Shown in pieces: positions 17,194 through 25,478 of a stretch of DNA of 64,000 nt. The stretch lies in assembly GCF_042685365.1 (NCBI RefSeq), contig NZ_JBHUMY010000013.1:147999-211998 (forward strand), in the 5' to 3' direction. The notes under the pieces were generated by a model. It made no database searches, was not told where the DNA came from, and saw only the letters and a list, made by a program, of their open reading frames with translations. Numbering within the stretch: the first letter of the stretch is position 1; each line of letters starts with the position of its first letter. The DNA comes from Paenibacillus_AP thailandensis. GTDB taxonomy: Bacteria > Bacillota > Bacilli > Paenibacillales > Paenibacillaceae. Both the position numbers and the translations under genes were made by a program.

Positions 17194-18279
17194 ATGTCAG
17201 TTTCTAACGGACGCATGCTGGTATTTGTAGGATCGTACGCGGAAGCTTCGGCCGACGGCGTATACACTTTCGAATTGAACGAAAGCACGGGAGAGCTTAT
17301 CGCACTGGATGCGGTCGGCGGATTAAAAAATCCGACCTTCCTTCATTTGGACGCGCCGAAGCGCAAGCTGTACGCGCTCGCGGAGATCGCGGCGGAGGAC
17401 GGCTCGAAGGCGAGTGACGCCATCGCGTATGCGATCGATCCGAAGACGGGATCGTTAACCGAAACGAGCCGCGGGTTCGCTTCGGCGGGTCCGACCTGCC
17501 ACATTCAGAAAAGCCCGGACGACCGCTATTTGACGTTTACAAGCTATCATAAGGGGATCCTCAGCCTGGTAGAGCTTACGGAGAACGGCGAAATCGGAAG
17601 CCTCTTGGACGAGAAGCAGCACGAAGGCGTTAACGAAAATGCTTCGCTGCGGGACATCCCGCATTTGCACTCGTCCTTTTACAGCCCGGACGGCCGCTTC
17701 ATGCTCGTGTCGGATCTGGGCACCGACAGGGTGTTTACATATGCGATCGACCGCGGCGCGAACAAGCTGGAGCAGATCGGCTTTACGGCTTTGCATCGCG
17801 GGGCCGGTCCGCGCCATCTCGTGTTCCATCCGAACGGCCGCTATGTTTACGTCATTAACGAGCTTGATTCGTCCGTCACGGCTTTCGCCTATAATGCCGA
17901 ATCCGGCGCGCTTTCCGAGCTGCAGAACATCTCGACGCTCCCGGCAGATTACAACGGCGACAACGGCTGCGCGGAAATTGCGATATCGGAGGACGGCCGT
18001 TATTTGTACGGCTCGAACCGCGGCCACGACAGCATCGTCGTGTATGCCGTGGACGGGGACAGCGGCAAGCTGACCGTCGTGCAGCATGTTTCGACCGAAG
18101 GCGGCCATCCGCGCCACTTCTCGATTGTTCCCGGCGGCGACTACTTGATTGCGGCCAACCGCGATTCGGACCGCAACCTGGTCGTGTTCCGCATCGACAA
18201 GGAGAGCGGCAAGCTGGAATCGACCGGCCGCCATATCGCGTTGTCGAAGCCGGTATGCGTCTGGGCAGCCCGGTTCTAA
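17194..18279 (+). CDS. pgl: Lactonase family protein (6-phosphogluconolactonase, beta-propeller type)
   Basis: 361 residues with the repeating YVINELDSSVTAF / YLYGSNRGHDSI / HPRHFSI blades of the seven-bladed Pgl/YkgB family. It hydrolyses 6-phosphogluconolactone to 6-phosphogluconate in the oxidative pentose phosphate path. Blade motifs LVFHPNGRYVYV and GRYLYGSNRG are clear. It is cytoplasmic, with no signal peptide. A start at ATG 17194 follows GAGGGTATAACATC, and a terminator follows the stop. Confidence 0.85.
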   Translation: MSVSNGRMLVFVGSYAEASADGVYTFELNESTGELIALDAVGGLKNPTFLHLDAPKRKLYALAEIAAEDGSKASDAIAYAIDPKTGSLTETSRGFASAGPTCHIQKSPDDRYLTFTSYHKGILSLVELTENGEIGSLLDEKQHEGVNENASLRDIPHLHSSFYSPDGRFMLVSDLGTDRVFTYAIDRGANKLEQIGFTALHRGAGPRHLVFHPNGRYVYVINELDSSVTAFAYNAESGALSELQNISTLPADYNGDNGCAEIAISEDGRYLYGSNRGHDSIVVYAVDGDSGKLTVVQHVSTEGGHPRHFSIVPGGDYLIAANRDSDRNLVVFRIDKESGKLESTGRHIALSKPVCVWAARF

Positions 18280-18305
18280 TCCGCCGCTTCCGCTCCTAAA
18301 CGTTT

Positions 18306-18337
18306 AACCCCTTTGCCGCTTGGCAAAGGGGTTATTT
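18306..18337 (+). terminator. Rho-independent terminator after pgl
   Basis: AACCCCTTTGCC, loop GCTT, GGCAAAGGGGTT, then ATTTGTTG: a perfect 12-bp stem with a short T-rich tail. It may serve the convergent CMD gene too. Confidence 0.85.
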
Positions 18338-18346
18338 GTTGCCGGA

Positions 18347-18682
18347 TTAATTGGCGGTAGAGTCGCCGTAATCCGCCCATAGCTCGCCGGCAACGGTTAC
18401 GGCGGCTGCAGCGCGCGGCCATCCGACGTAAAAGGCCAGATGAGTCATCGCTTCGGCCAGCTCCTCTTGCGTGACGCCGTTATGCAGCGCAAGCTCCAGA
18501 TGGTAAGGGAGCTGGGCCGTATGCTCGGAAGCAATCAGAGCGGCGACAGTAATAAGGCTGCGGTCGCGGGGGGACAGCTCTTTCCGCTGCCATAGCTCCC
18601 CGAAAAGCACGGTGTCGGTATAGTCGGCGAGCTTAGGCGCAAATTCGCGCAGCAGCTCCCTGGTTGTTTTGTTGTTGGTCAT
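18347..18682 (-). CDS. Carboxymuconolactone decarboxylase family protein
   Basis: 111 residues. ELWQRKELSPRDRSLITVAALIA followed by LPYHLELALHNGVTQEELAEAMTHLAFYVGWP is the CMD fold (landmarks SPRDRSL and HLELALHNG). The AhpD-type CxxC pair is absent, so this is a decarboxylase-like rather than a peroxidase-like member. The start is ATG 18682 after AAGGAGG. It follows the tautomerase gene on the same strand; both stand divergent to a LysR regulator, a common arrangement for small aromatic or quinone catabolic operons. Confidence 0.85.
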   Translation of the reverse strand: MTNNKTTRELLREFAPKLADYTDTVLFGELWQRKELSPRDRSLITVAALIASEHTAQLPYHLELALHNGVTQEELAEAMTHLAFYVGWPRAAAAVTVAGELWADYGDSTAN

Positions 18683-18764
18683 CGGATGCATCCTCCTTCA
18701 ACGTCGTGATGCCGAGGCGGCCTCCCGGGGACTTATTTTAAACGAAATGCCCGGAAAACGAATG

Positions 18765-19151
18765 TCAGCGAAGCATTTGAGCTTCGCCCAATCCGAACGA
18801 CCAATCGGCGAATTCCGTCTCAAGCAGCTGAACGAACACGTCCTCCTTCCGCAGTCCGCATCGCTCGTGCAAAAGAGCGGCGAGTCTGTCGTACAAGCGC
18901 CGCTTTTGTTCCTCCGTCCGGCCGGACTTGGCCGTAATTTGGATGTATAGCAGCTCGTCGCTCCTGAGCACGCCCAAATAAGAAGGACTATAGACGAATT
19001 CGTGCCTTTTATGGCCGTGAAATACTTGGAAGCAATCGTCCTCGGGAATATGGAAGGCTTCAATGAGCGCCGTCAAGATGCAGCGGCCGGCGGCGAGCAG
19101 CCGTTCCTCGCCATGCTTCCCTTCCATATAGCTGATTCGTACGAATGGCAT
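18765..19151 (-). CDS. Tautomerase family protein
   Basis: 128 residues from ATG 19151, chosen so that Pro follows Met: tautomerases use an N-terminal Pro as the catalytic base (MPFVRISYMEG). The middle has PEDDCFQVFHGH and the end is LRKEDVFVQLLETEFADWSFG, typical of the Tautomerase_2/MIF-like family. The substrate is unknown. It is probably co-transcribed with the CMD gene and controlled by the divergent LysR gene. Confidence 0.8.
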   Translation of the reverse strand: MPFVRISYMEGKHGEERLLAAGRCILTALIEAFHIPEDDCFQVFHGHKRHEFVYSPSYLGVLRSDELLYIQITAKSGRTEEQKRRLYDRLAALLHERCGLRKEDVFVQLLETEFADWSFGLGEAQMLR

Positions 19152-19264
19152 CTTCGGTTCACCTCCCATTCATGGTAAATTCATTGTACATAAGCTTTCT
19201 TCATTTATATAATTGAAAATATTAAACCGATAATTCGATTTTACGAATGAAGAAGGTGCGTCTC

Positions 19265-20155
19265 ATGGATTTGAAGGAGTTGACCGCGTTTCGCGCCGTC
19301 ATAACCGAAGGGACGTTCTCCAAAGCGGCGGCCAAGCTGAATTACGCGCAATCGACCATTACCCATCAAGTGCAGCGCCTCGAGAAGGAATTGGGCTTTC
19401 CGCTCTTTAAGCGGGGCTGGGAGGCTGAACTGACGCCGGCCGGGGCGGCCTTTGCGAAGGAAGTCGACAGTCTGATCGCACATTGGGAATATGCGGCGGA
19501 TCAAGGAAAAGCGCTCATGCGGGAGGAAACCGGCACGATCAGGCTGGGGGCGATCGAGTCGGCGGCAGTCAGCTTCTTGCCGTCTGCGCTGCAGCGGTTC
19601 CGGGAACTGAAGCCGAAGCTTCGCGTCGAGATTGCGGCCGGCAATACGGAGACGCTGTCCGCCGCCCTGCGCAGGGGAGACGTCGATATGGCCGTTTGCG
19701 CGGGAACGGGAAATTCGGACGAGTTTTACTATGAACCGCTCTACAAAGAGGAAATCGTCTTTATCGCGTCCAAGCGGCATCCGTTGGCGGAGCGCGGGGA
19801 GCTGGCGCTTGAGGAGCTGTTCGGCCATCCGTTCGTCGTCGGCGGCAGAACCTGCATGTATTACGCAAGGCTGGAGAGCGAGCTCGCCAAATTCGCGGCG
19901 GTCCCGTTCTGCTATTCGGTCAGCCTGATATCGGCTATTCCGGCATATGCCGCGCGCTTGTCGGCGGTTGGCGTCGTCCTGCAATCAACGCCTTTGCCGG
20001 ACGATATGCTAAAGCTTCCGGTCCGTTTGGCCGACCCTTATATCGAGGTCGGCATCGTCCGCCGCCGCCGCGAGGAATATTTGCCTACGGCCAAAAGGCT
20101 GCTGATTGAAACAGTGCGGGAATTATGCGGCGCTGCGGGAGACGGAGAGCGGTAG
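19265..20155 (+). CDS. LysR-family transcriptional regulator
   Basis: About 296 residues from ATG 19265 (after GAAGAAGGTG); ATG 19247 is six codons upstream. The winged helix-turn-helix is clear: LTAFRAVITEGTFSKAAAKLNYAQSTITHQVQRLEKELG (landmarks TFSKAAAKLNYAQS and LFKRG). A periplasmic-binding-like co-inducer domain fills residues 90-295. It is divergent from the tautomerase-CMD pair with a 113-bp gap, the classical LysR arrangement, so it probably regulates that pair. Confidence 0.9.
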   Translation: MDLKELTAFRAVITEGTFSKAAAKLNYAQSTITHQVQRLEKELGFPLFKRGWEAELTPAGAAFAKEVDSLIAHWEYAADQGKALMREETGTIRLGAIESAAVSFLPSALQRFRELKPKLRVEIAAGNTETLSAALRRGDVDMAVCAGTGNSDEFYYEPLYKEEIVFIASKRHPLAERGELALEELFGHPFVVGGRTCMYYARLESELAKFAAVPFCYSVSLISAIPAYAARLSAVGVVLQSTPLPDDMLKLPVRLADPYIEVGIVRRRREEYLPTAKRLLIETVRELCGAAGDGER

Positions 20156-20186
20156 TCCGCCGCGTCATTTGGGAAAAATATACGTT

Positions 20187-20237
20187 TTGCTTATTTGCGC
20201 AAATTCATGTATTATCAATTTAGAATCATTCTAAATT
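20187..20237 (+). promoter_or_regulatory. fur promoter with Fur/PerR-type box
   Basis: TTGCTT (20187-20192) and TATTAT (20210-20215) are 17 bp apart. Directly downstream, 20217-20237 is a perfect 21-bp dyad, AATTTAGAAT-C-ATTCTAAATT. Its 7-1-7 centre TTAGAATCATTCTAA closely resembles Fur and PerR boxes of Bacillus. It suggests autoregulation or PerR control of fur. Confidence 0.8.
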
Positions 20238-20269
20238 GAAGCGGAAACGAGTCTATGGGGGTGAAGCAT

Positions 20270-20740
20270 ATGAACATTCAAGCGGAAATCGATAAAATCA
20301 ATCAGCAGCTCGCCGTCAAAGGCTACAAGCTGACGCGACAGCGGGAAGCGACCGTATTGGTGCTGCTTGAGAACGAGAAGGATCATCTTAGCGCAGAAGA
20401 AGTGTTCATGCTTGTTCGGGACAAGTACCCGGATATCGGACTGGCGACCGTATATCGGACGCTGGATTTGCTGCATGAGCTTCATATCGTGGAGAAAATG
20501 AACTTCGGCGACGGCGTGGCAAGGTACGATCTGCGCGGCACGGAGCAGGCTCATATGCATCATCATCTCATTTGTACGGATTGCGGATCGGTTGTGGAAA
20601 TCAAGGACGACTGGCTTCTGGAGCTGGAACAGCGGGTACAGCGCGAGTTCGGCTTTACCGTGTCGGACCACCGGCTTGAGTTTCTCGGCATATGCAGCGA
20701 ATGCAGCGGCAAAAAGGAGCCGGCGGACAAAAAGGCCTGA
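20270..20740 (+). CDS. fur: Fur-family ferric uptake regulator
   Basis: 156 residues. It matches Bacillus Fur along its length: YKLTRQREATVLVLLENEKDHLSAEEVF, PDIGLATVYRTLDLL, then INFGDGV-type MNFGDGVARYDLR. The His-rich AHMHHHLIC and the two CxxC pairs CTDC and CSEC supply metal sites. It is an iron-dependent repressor of iron uptake. The start is ATG 20270 after GGGGGTGA; ATG 20255 is too close to that site. A Fur-like dyad covers its promoter. Confidence 0.9.
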   Translation: MNIQAEIDKINQQLAVKGYKLTRQREATVLVLLENEKDHLSAEEVFMLVRDKYPDIGLATVYRTLDLLHELHIVEKMNFGDGVARYDLRGTEQAHMHHHLICTDCGSVVEIKDDWLLELEQRVQREFGFTVSDHRLEFLGICSECSGKKEPADKKA

Positions 20741-20763
20741 TATCCCTTTATTACGGATAGGAC

Positions 20764-20823
20764 AAAAGCGAGCGCTTGGAAGAGGTTAAGATTCCCGGCA
20801 GGCTCGCTTTTTTGGCGTTATCC
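20764..20823 (+). terminator. Probable terminator after fur
   Basis: AAAAGCGAGC at 20764-20773 pairs with GCTCGCTTTT at 20812-20821, then TT. The loop is long (about 38 bases) but contains no better structure. Confidence 0.6.
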
Positions 20824-20875
20824 GCGTATCGTTTACGGTTGACCGAAATTGGCATTCGGAACAACCGTGTATCGA

Positions 20876-20899
20876 TCCAAATACTTTGTAGTGTTTGGA
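20876..20899. promoter_or_regulatory. Inverted repeat upstream of DUF6843-like gene
   Basis: TCCAAATAC-TTTGTA-GTGTTTGGA, 8 of 9 positions paired, 97 bp before the next start. A possible operator; no matching regulator is known. Confidence 0.4.
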
Positions 20900-20995
20900 A
20901 CGACCATAGCCGATTTAATTCGGCTCGATTCGAATGTGAACGCCCAGTGTTCAACTATTCGGCGGGAGGAAGACGTCGAAGAAGGGGGAACGATT

Positions 20996-21470
20996 ATGGA
21001 GAAAAAGGCGAGCCGTTCTAAATTCCTTATTCCGTTTTATATTGCATTCGCCGTAACGGTTTGCGCGGCGGCAGGAGGCATGCTCTTCTTAACCGCCGGC
21101 GATGAGAGGCCCGTCCATCGGTTTATATTGCCGAAAGGGTTTACGGGATGGGTCGAAGTTGTCTACGAACAACCGGGTTATCCCGCTTTAAAAAAAGAGG
21201 GACGGTCCTTCGTCTATGAGGTGCCGTCTTCCGGAAAAATAGCGACTTCCAGCCGAAATGCTTCGGGACCCATGGAGCTTTATTATGCCGAGCAGGATGG
21301 ACGACGAATCGAATTGCCGACCGATGTGCCGACGGTCCATGGACGCTTCATCCGGGGGAAGCGGCGGACCTAACCGTCCGACTGAAAAGTTACCCGGCAA
21401 GCTTAGTTTTTTTGTAGGGACGGAAGAACAATGGCGGGAGGCGGCGGAGCGCAATCCGCCCCATGATTAG
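20996..21470 (+). pseudogene. Membrane-anchored DUF6843-like protein, frameshifted near its end
   Basis: From ATG 20996 (after AAGGGGG) the frame has one N-terminal membrane segment (LIPFYIAFAVTVCAAAGGMLF) and an extracellular domain FILPKGFTGWVEVVYEQPGYP, which resembles DUF6843 proteins. This frame stops at 21373 after an atypical KRRT end. One frame over, coding-like sequence goes on as GGSGGPNRPTEKL then FFVGTEEQW to a stop at 21470. Removing one G from the GGGGG run at 21354-21358 would join the two into a normal protein. This may be a real disruption, phase-variable slippage or a sequencing error. Confidence 0.65.
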
Positions 21471-21504
21471 ACGGAAGAGGGGATGCCGTTCCAACAAGGC
21501 GGCC

Positions 21505-22056
21505 TTAACGCTGCTCCTCCGCTTTTTTGCGCGCCCTGTGCCGCCGCACCTTCATTAGGTTGCCGCACAATTTATCGTCGCAGTACCGCTTGGAGCGGTT
21601 GCGGGTTTCGTCGTAATAGACCCATAAGCAGTCCGGGTTGTCGCATATGCGCAAACGGCCCGGCTCGCCGTCCGCCATCTTGGCCGCGAAGTCGGCGGCT
21701 ATGTCGGCCATAACTTGCTTCCAATTCGATTGAAGAGGCACGTATTCGAGTTTCCACTCTTCGGCGTCCCCGCCCAGCTGCCGGGTAATAAGCCCTTCGG
21801 CCAGCACGGCGTTAAAGGCTATCAAGTCTTCACTGCCGATCTTCTCCCCGTTGATTAAGGTCCGTACGATGCGCAGCAGAAGGGAACGGAATTGTTTCAG
21901 CTCGGCCAACTCGCGCGCATCGGGATAAGGAAGATCGGGGAAGCGGTGTTCCGCAAGCCATTGCTTGAGCCATTGAGGCTCGTCCAGCCGGTCCTTTTCC
22001 CCCAGCTTTCCTTTCCAATCGCGCCATATCGTATTCAAGTAATCGTCCCATAACAT
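21505..22056 (-). CDS. CGNR zinc-finger (ABATE-type) protein
   Basis: 183 residues from ATG 22056 (MLWDDYLN, the usual family start, after GGGAAG); an upstream in-frame ATG at 22092 lacks a ribosome binding site and would lie close to the promoter. The N-terminal ABATE domain is helical. The C-terminal zinc-binding motif has CDNPDCLWVYYDETRN then KRYCDDKLCGN, ending in the basic VRRHRARKK. Such proteins are thought to be stress-linked transcription regulators. It is divergent from the DinB gene, with a strong inverted repeat between them. Confidence 0.85.
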   Translation of the reverse strand: MLWDDYLNTIWRDWKGKLGEKDRLDEPQWLKQWLAEHRFPDLPYPDARELAELKQFRSLLLRIVRTLINGEKIGSEDLIAFNAVLAEGLITRQLGGDAEEWKLEYVPLQSNWKQVMADIAADFAAKMADGEPGRLRICDNPDCLWVYYDETRNRSKRYCDDKLCGNLMKVRRHRARKKAEEQR

Positions 22057-22127
22057 GCCGAGCCACTTCCCTGTAACAGTCTGTCGTTCCATTAGTGTAA
22101 CATCTAAAGTTGCGGTTTTCCAGTTAC

Positions 22128-22168
22128 TTGAAAGACTTCTGGAAATGTGTTACATTGTGGAATGTAAC
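22128..22168 (+). promoter_or_regulatory. DinB-gene promoter overlapped by an 8-4-8 operator
   Basis: TTGAAA (22128-22133) and TACATT (22151-22156) are 17 bp apart. The perfect inverted repeat GTTACATT-GTGG-AATGTAAC at 22149-22168 covers the -10 box. Single TGTAAC/GTTACA half-sites also occur nearby (22096-22101, 22122-22126, 22189-22194). This is probably the site of a repressor, perhaps the CGNR protein. Confidence 0.65.
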
Positions 22169-22212
22169 GATTAAAAATGATTTAACAAGTTACAATTGAA
22201 GGAGGAAACGCG

Positions 22213-22710
22213 ATGAACAAGATGGAGCTGATTCGGCACGGATGGGCTTGTGCGTACGAGAAGGAAGACTGGCATCCGCCTTTGCGCGATGCGCTGAACG
22301 GAGTGACGGCCGAGCAGGCAAGCTGGAAGCCGGAAGGGGAAGCGGTCAATTCGATCTGGGAAAACGTGAACCACCTGATTTTCTACAAAGAAAGGTTTCT
22401 GAAACGGTTGACAGGCGAAGAAACGCCGGAAAGCTATCCGAAGGACGTGACGAACGACGACACGTTCGCCGTGCCGGATCCCAGCGAAGAGGCGTGGGCG
22501 GCTTCCGTCAGCCGGCTGGCCGCCGTGCATGGCGAGATTCGCAGCCTATTGGAGAAGTATGACAAAAAGGATTTCGAGCGACAATTGCCGACCCACCCGC
22601 TGGGCACATGGGCGTTCAGCCTGATCATGCACGATTCGTACCATACCGGCCAAATCATTCAGCTCCGCAAGCTGCAAGGCAGTTGGCCGTCGCGGCGTTC
22701 CTTTGAATAA
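22213..22710 (+). CDS. DinB family protein
   Basis: 165 residues of four-helix-bundle type. The metal-binding His residues lie in ENVNHLIFYKERF near 55 and in HDSYHTGQIIQLRK near 142, which is the diagnostic DinB/YfiT C-terminal motif. Members act as thiol-dependent metal enzymes or damage-inducible proteins of unknown reaction. AAGGAGG stands 7 bases before ATG. Confidence 0.85.
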   Translation: MNKMELIRHGWACAYEKEDWHPPLRDALNGVTAEQASWKPEGEAVNSIWENVNHLIFYKERFLKRLTGEETPESYPKDVTNDDTFAVPDPSEEAWAASVSRLAAVHGEIRSLLEKYDKKDFERQLPTHPLGTWAFSLIMHDSYHTGQIIQLRKLQGSWPSRRSFE

Positions 22711-22724
22711 ACCGGAATCATACG

Positions 22725-22762
22725 GCAGATTCCCCGCGCCGCGGGGAGCCTGCTTTTTTTTT
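22725..22762 (+). terminator. Rho-independent terminator after DinB gene
   Basis: GCAG-A-TTCCCCGC, loop GCC, GCGGGGA-GC-CTGC followed by nine T. Confidence 0.85.
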
Positions 22763-22902
22763 CTCGCCGATCAAACGTTTCGTCAATAAAGTCGGGAGAC
22801 AAAATCGTCGTGGCTTGAGCGGCCGGAAAAGGAGTATTCCAGCGATCTATGGAATAAATTAGGTAGATATGGCGAGTATGATCGCGGGAAGGAGAAAACC
22901 CG

Positions 22903-23328
22903 ATGAAGCGCATTGAATTTGAATATGCCGATAAGCTGCATCCGCGCGAAATCTCGTTCGCGGCGGCATTTGCGGCGCTGGCCCTTTACGCGGTTATCGA
23001 CCGGGATTATAGCTTGCTGCTGTATGAAGGGCTGCTCGGTTTATCTTTCTTCTGGCTGTTCGGGACGAAGCTCATCGACCGATGGAAAAAAGACGATATC
23101 GTGCTTCGGGGCACGTTAACCTCAATGGACAACTCCCGCCGTCGCGGCATATGGACCGGATATCTGATGACGGAGAACGAAATCTTCGAATTCCCTTTCC
23201 CGGAGGAGGAAAAAAGCTTTTTTCAAGCTTTGCTGCAGCATGAGCTCGAAGTGACCGTGGCAAGACGGTCGCGGGCGCTGCGGTCGTGCGTTATGTTGGA
23301 ACGGAGGGAAGAGCGGGAAGGATGCTGA
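22903..23328 (+). CDS. Small membrane protein of unknown function
   Basis: 141 residues, not recognised. Two hydrophobic segments lie at about 18-35 and 38-55 (AAAFAALALYAVI; LLLYEGLLGLSFFWLFG), followed by a soluble, charged C-terminal domain. It has a good AAGGAG site and its stop overlaps the start of the Amj gene by 7 bases, so the two are coupled. A role near the cell envelope is inferred from that pairing only. Confidence 0.7.
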   Translation: MKRIEFEYADKLHPREISFAAAFAALALYAVIDRDYSLLLYEGLLGLSFFWLFGTKLIDRWKKDDIVLRGTLTSMDNSRRRGIWTGYLMTENEIFEFPFPEEEKSFFQALLQHELEVTVARRSRALRSCVMLERREEREGC

Positions 23329-24113
23329 CAAGCCTGATCGTCGTTTGCGCGCTTACGATGATTATCCATACGGCGGAAACGTTGTCGTACGCGATCCGGT
23401 ACGCGGGAGTTAAGCTGAACAAAATAGCCGTCGCATTGTCGCTGACGGGCATTATCGTGCTTGTATCGCGAACGGCCAACCTGATTCAGGCGCCGCTTAC
23501 CGCCAAGTTCGTCGATTACGCCCGCATCGACGCGTCATTTGATTTGCTTGGGTTTATGCGCGTCATCCTGCTGGCCTCGTCGGCCGGAACGATTGTCGCC
23601 ATAGCGCTGTTCCCGACGTTCGTTCAGCTGTTCGGACGGATTATCGCCAAGCTGGAGGTGGCGGGCTCGCTGCCCCGGCTTGTTGCCAGCGTCACGGTCG
23701 GCCAGCTCAAAAATACGCGGCACTATATCCGCAAGCCGTTCGTTTCGCTTCGTTCGTTCCGCTATTTGGACGTGCCGAAACGGTTTATAGCGTTAAATAT
23801 CGTCGTGACCGCGTTTTATACGGTGGGCGTCATGTCTTCGCTTTATGCGGCGCATCTCATTCCGGCGTTCAGCACGACGGCGTCGCAGGCGTCCGGCATT
23901 ATCAACGGCGTGGCGACCGTCCTGCTGACGATTTTTATCGATCCCCAGCTCGGGCTTATAATGGACCAAGCGCTGCGCGACGAATCGTCCAAGGACAAGC
24001 TGGGCAAAGTGTATACGCTGCTTATGGTGTCCCGGTTCCTCGGCACGCTGCTCGGGCAGTTCGTGCTGGTGCCGGCCGCTTATTTCATTTGCTTAATCGT
24101 GAAGGCCATTTAA
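23322..24113 (+). CDS. amj: Lipid II flippase, Amj family
   Basis: 263 residues, almost wholly hydrophobic with six or more membrane segments. The opening LTSLIVVCALTMIIHTAETLSYAIRYAGVK (landmarks MIIHTAETLSYA and ALSLTGIIVLVSRTANLIQAPL) matches the Amj family (former DUF2837). In B. subtilis Amj moves lipid II for peptidoglycan synthesis and backs up MurJ during envelope stress. ATG 23322 is preferred over 23286 because GGGAAGG precedes it and the family begins there. Confidence 0.85.
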   Translation: MLTSLIVVCALTMIIHTAETLSYAIRYAGVKLNKIAVALSLTGIIVLVSRTANLIQAPLTAKFVDYARIDASFDLLGFMRVILLASSAGTIVAIALFPTFVQLFGRIIAKLEVAGSLPRLVASVTVGQLKNTRHYIRKPFVSLRSFRYLDVPKRFIALNIVVTAFYTVGVMSSLYAAHLIPAFSTTASQASGIINGVATVLLTIFIDPQLGLIMDQALRDESSKDKLGKVYTLLMVSRFLGTLLGQFVLVPAAYFICLIVKAI

Positions 24114-24144
24114 TACCGAGAATTGAAAAGGAAGGATGTGCAGC

Positions 24145-24855
24145 ATGATGGATTTCGAAACGGTTATGGCGGAGCTGGAAGCGCTCGGCAAGGAACGGAC
24201 CAAAAAAACGTACATAAGCAACGGCGCGCATGAGCCGCTATTTGGCGTGGCTACGGGCGCAATGAAACCTCTCGCAAAGAAAATCAAGAAAAATCAGCCG
24301 TTGGCCGAGCGGCTTTACGCGACCGGGAACTACGATGCCATGTATTTCGCCGGCGTTATTGCGGACCCTATGGCGATGACGGAGGCCGATTTCGAGCGTT
24401 GGATGGATGCGGCTTATTTTTATATGCTGTCCGATTATGTGGTTGCCGTAACGTTGTCGGAAACTGATTTCGCGCAAGCTGTTGCCGATAGATGGATCGC
24501 AAGCGGCGAAGAGCTTCGAATGTCGGCGGGCTGGAGCTGTTACTGCTGGCTTCTGGGCAATCGCCCGGACAGCGAATTCAGCGAAAGCAAGATGGCCGGC
24601 ATGCTCGATCAGGTGAGAAATACGATTCACGAATGTCCAGACCGTACGAAATCGGCGATGAGTAATTTTATCTACACCGTTGGGATTTCCTATTTGCCGC
24701 TCCATGATAAGGCCGTGGAAACCGCAAAGGCGGTAGGCCCGGTCGAAATCGGAAGAAACAACAAAAAAAGCAGCGTCTCGGTCCCTTCCGAAAATATTCA
24801 AAAGGCCGTAGCTCGAGGGCAGCTTGGCTTTAAACGCAAATATGTAAGGTGTTAG
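24145..24855 (+). CDS. DNA alkylation repair protein (AlkD-like)
   Basis: About 236 residues from ATG 24145; in-frame ATG codons at 24136 and 24148 flank it, and AAAGGAAGG fits 24145 best. The sequence has HEAT-like helical repeats (EPLFGVATGAMKPLAKKIKKNQPLAERLY; WMDAAYFYMLSDYVV) of the AlkC/AlkD alkylpurine glycosylase family. No membrane segments or signal peptide. Many relatives lack proven glycosylase activity, so the exact role is uncertain. Confidence 0.8.
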   Translation: MMDFETVMAELEALGKERTKKTYISNGAHEPLFGVATGAMKPLAKKIKKNQPLAERLYATGNYDAMYFAGVIADPMAMTEADFERWMDAAYFYMLSDYVVAVTLSETDFAQAVADRWIASGEELRMSAGWSCYCWLLGNRPDSEFSESKMAGMLDQVRNTIHECPDRTKSAMSNFIYTVGISYLPLHDKAVETAKAVGPVEIGRNNKKSSVSVPSENIQKAVARGQLGFKRKYVRC

Positions 24856-24904
24856 CGTCGTTTGTTGCGGAGTTGAAGAGGGGCTTGCCGCCCCTCCTTC
24901 TCGG

Positions 24905-25174
24905 TTATTCATACACGTTGTCGAACGCTTCTTCGATCTGCGGAATAATCGCGTCCCAGTCCGCGTCCGGCGTTTTGGTAACCGTCACGAAATCGCGGAT
25001 GCCGAAGATGTTGTCGACGCCTTCAATGCCGAGCAAGGCGGCGGCAAGCGGATGGTCCGCAGCGGCGCCGCTTTTGAGCGATATGCTGGACGGTCCTTCG
25101 AAAATCGCGGCGCTGGCGTTCACTTTTACCGCGTTGGGGTTGGGCGTTTCTTGAAAGCTGATTTGAATGGACAT
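24905..25174 (-). CDS. NifU N-terminal (Nfu scaffold-like) domain protein
   Basis: 89 residues from ATG 25174. ISFQETPNPNAVKVNAS is the hallmark start of the Nfu/NifU-N domain, and LLGIEGVDNIFGIRDFVTVTK follows. Stand-alone copies are common in Bacillales and linked to iron-sulfur cluster assembly. There is no CxxC pair, so it does not itself carry the Nfu cluster site. GGAGGAAAAC precedes the start. Confidence 0.85.
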   Translation of the reverse strand: MSIQISFQETPNPNAVKVNASAAIFEGPSSISLKSGAAADHPLAAALLGIEGVDNIFGIRDFVTVTKTPDADWDAIIPQIEEAFDNVYE

Positions 25175-25478
25175 GTTTTCCTCCCGAGAGTTTGGTGGAG
25201 CTGCCGCTTCCCTGCGATTGCTTCGCAGCAATAGCCGGCTTCGGAAGCTTTCCGCTCTAAGTTGTGCGGCTTCGTAAACCGTTATCGCGACGAACCAATC
25301 GTCGCAGCGACAGCATGCGCTTCCGGCTTATTATAGCATTGTTTGCCTGTAAAACCATATGCAACCGGGTCCGGCCGCCGGCCGAGAAGAAGGATAGAGT
25401 TTTAGGGGCACTTGGTATATAATGGATAGGAGTACGCATTGAGAGAACCGATAGAATGAGGAGAGGGAAGGTGTCGGT
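25175..25478. other. Intergenic region between divergent genes
   Basis: No gene or strong structure is seen. A TATAAT box at 25418-25423 lies 55 bp before the M3 peptidase start, without a good -35 partner. Confidence 0.4.
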
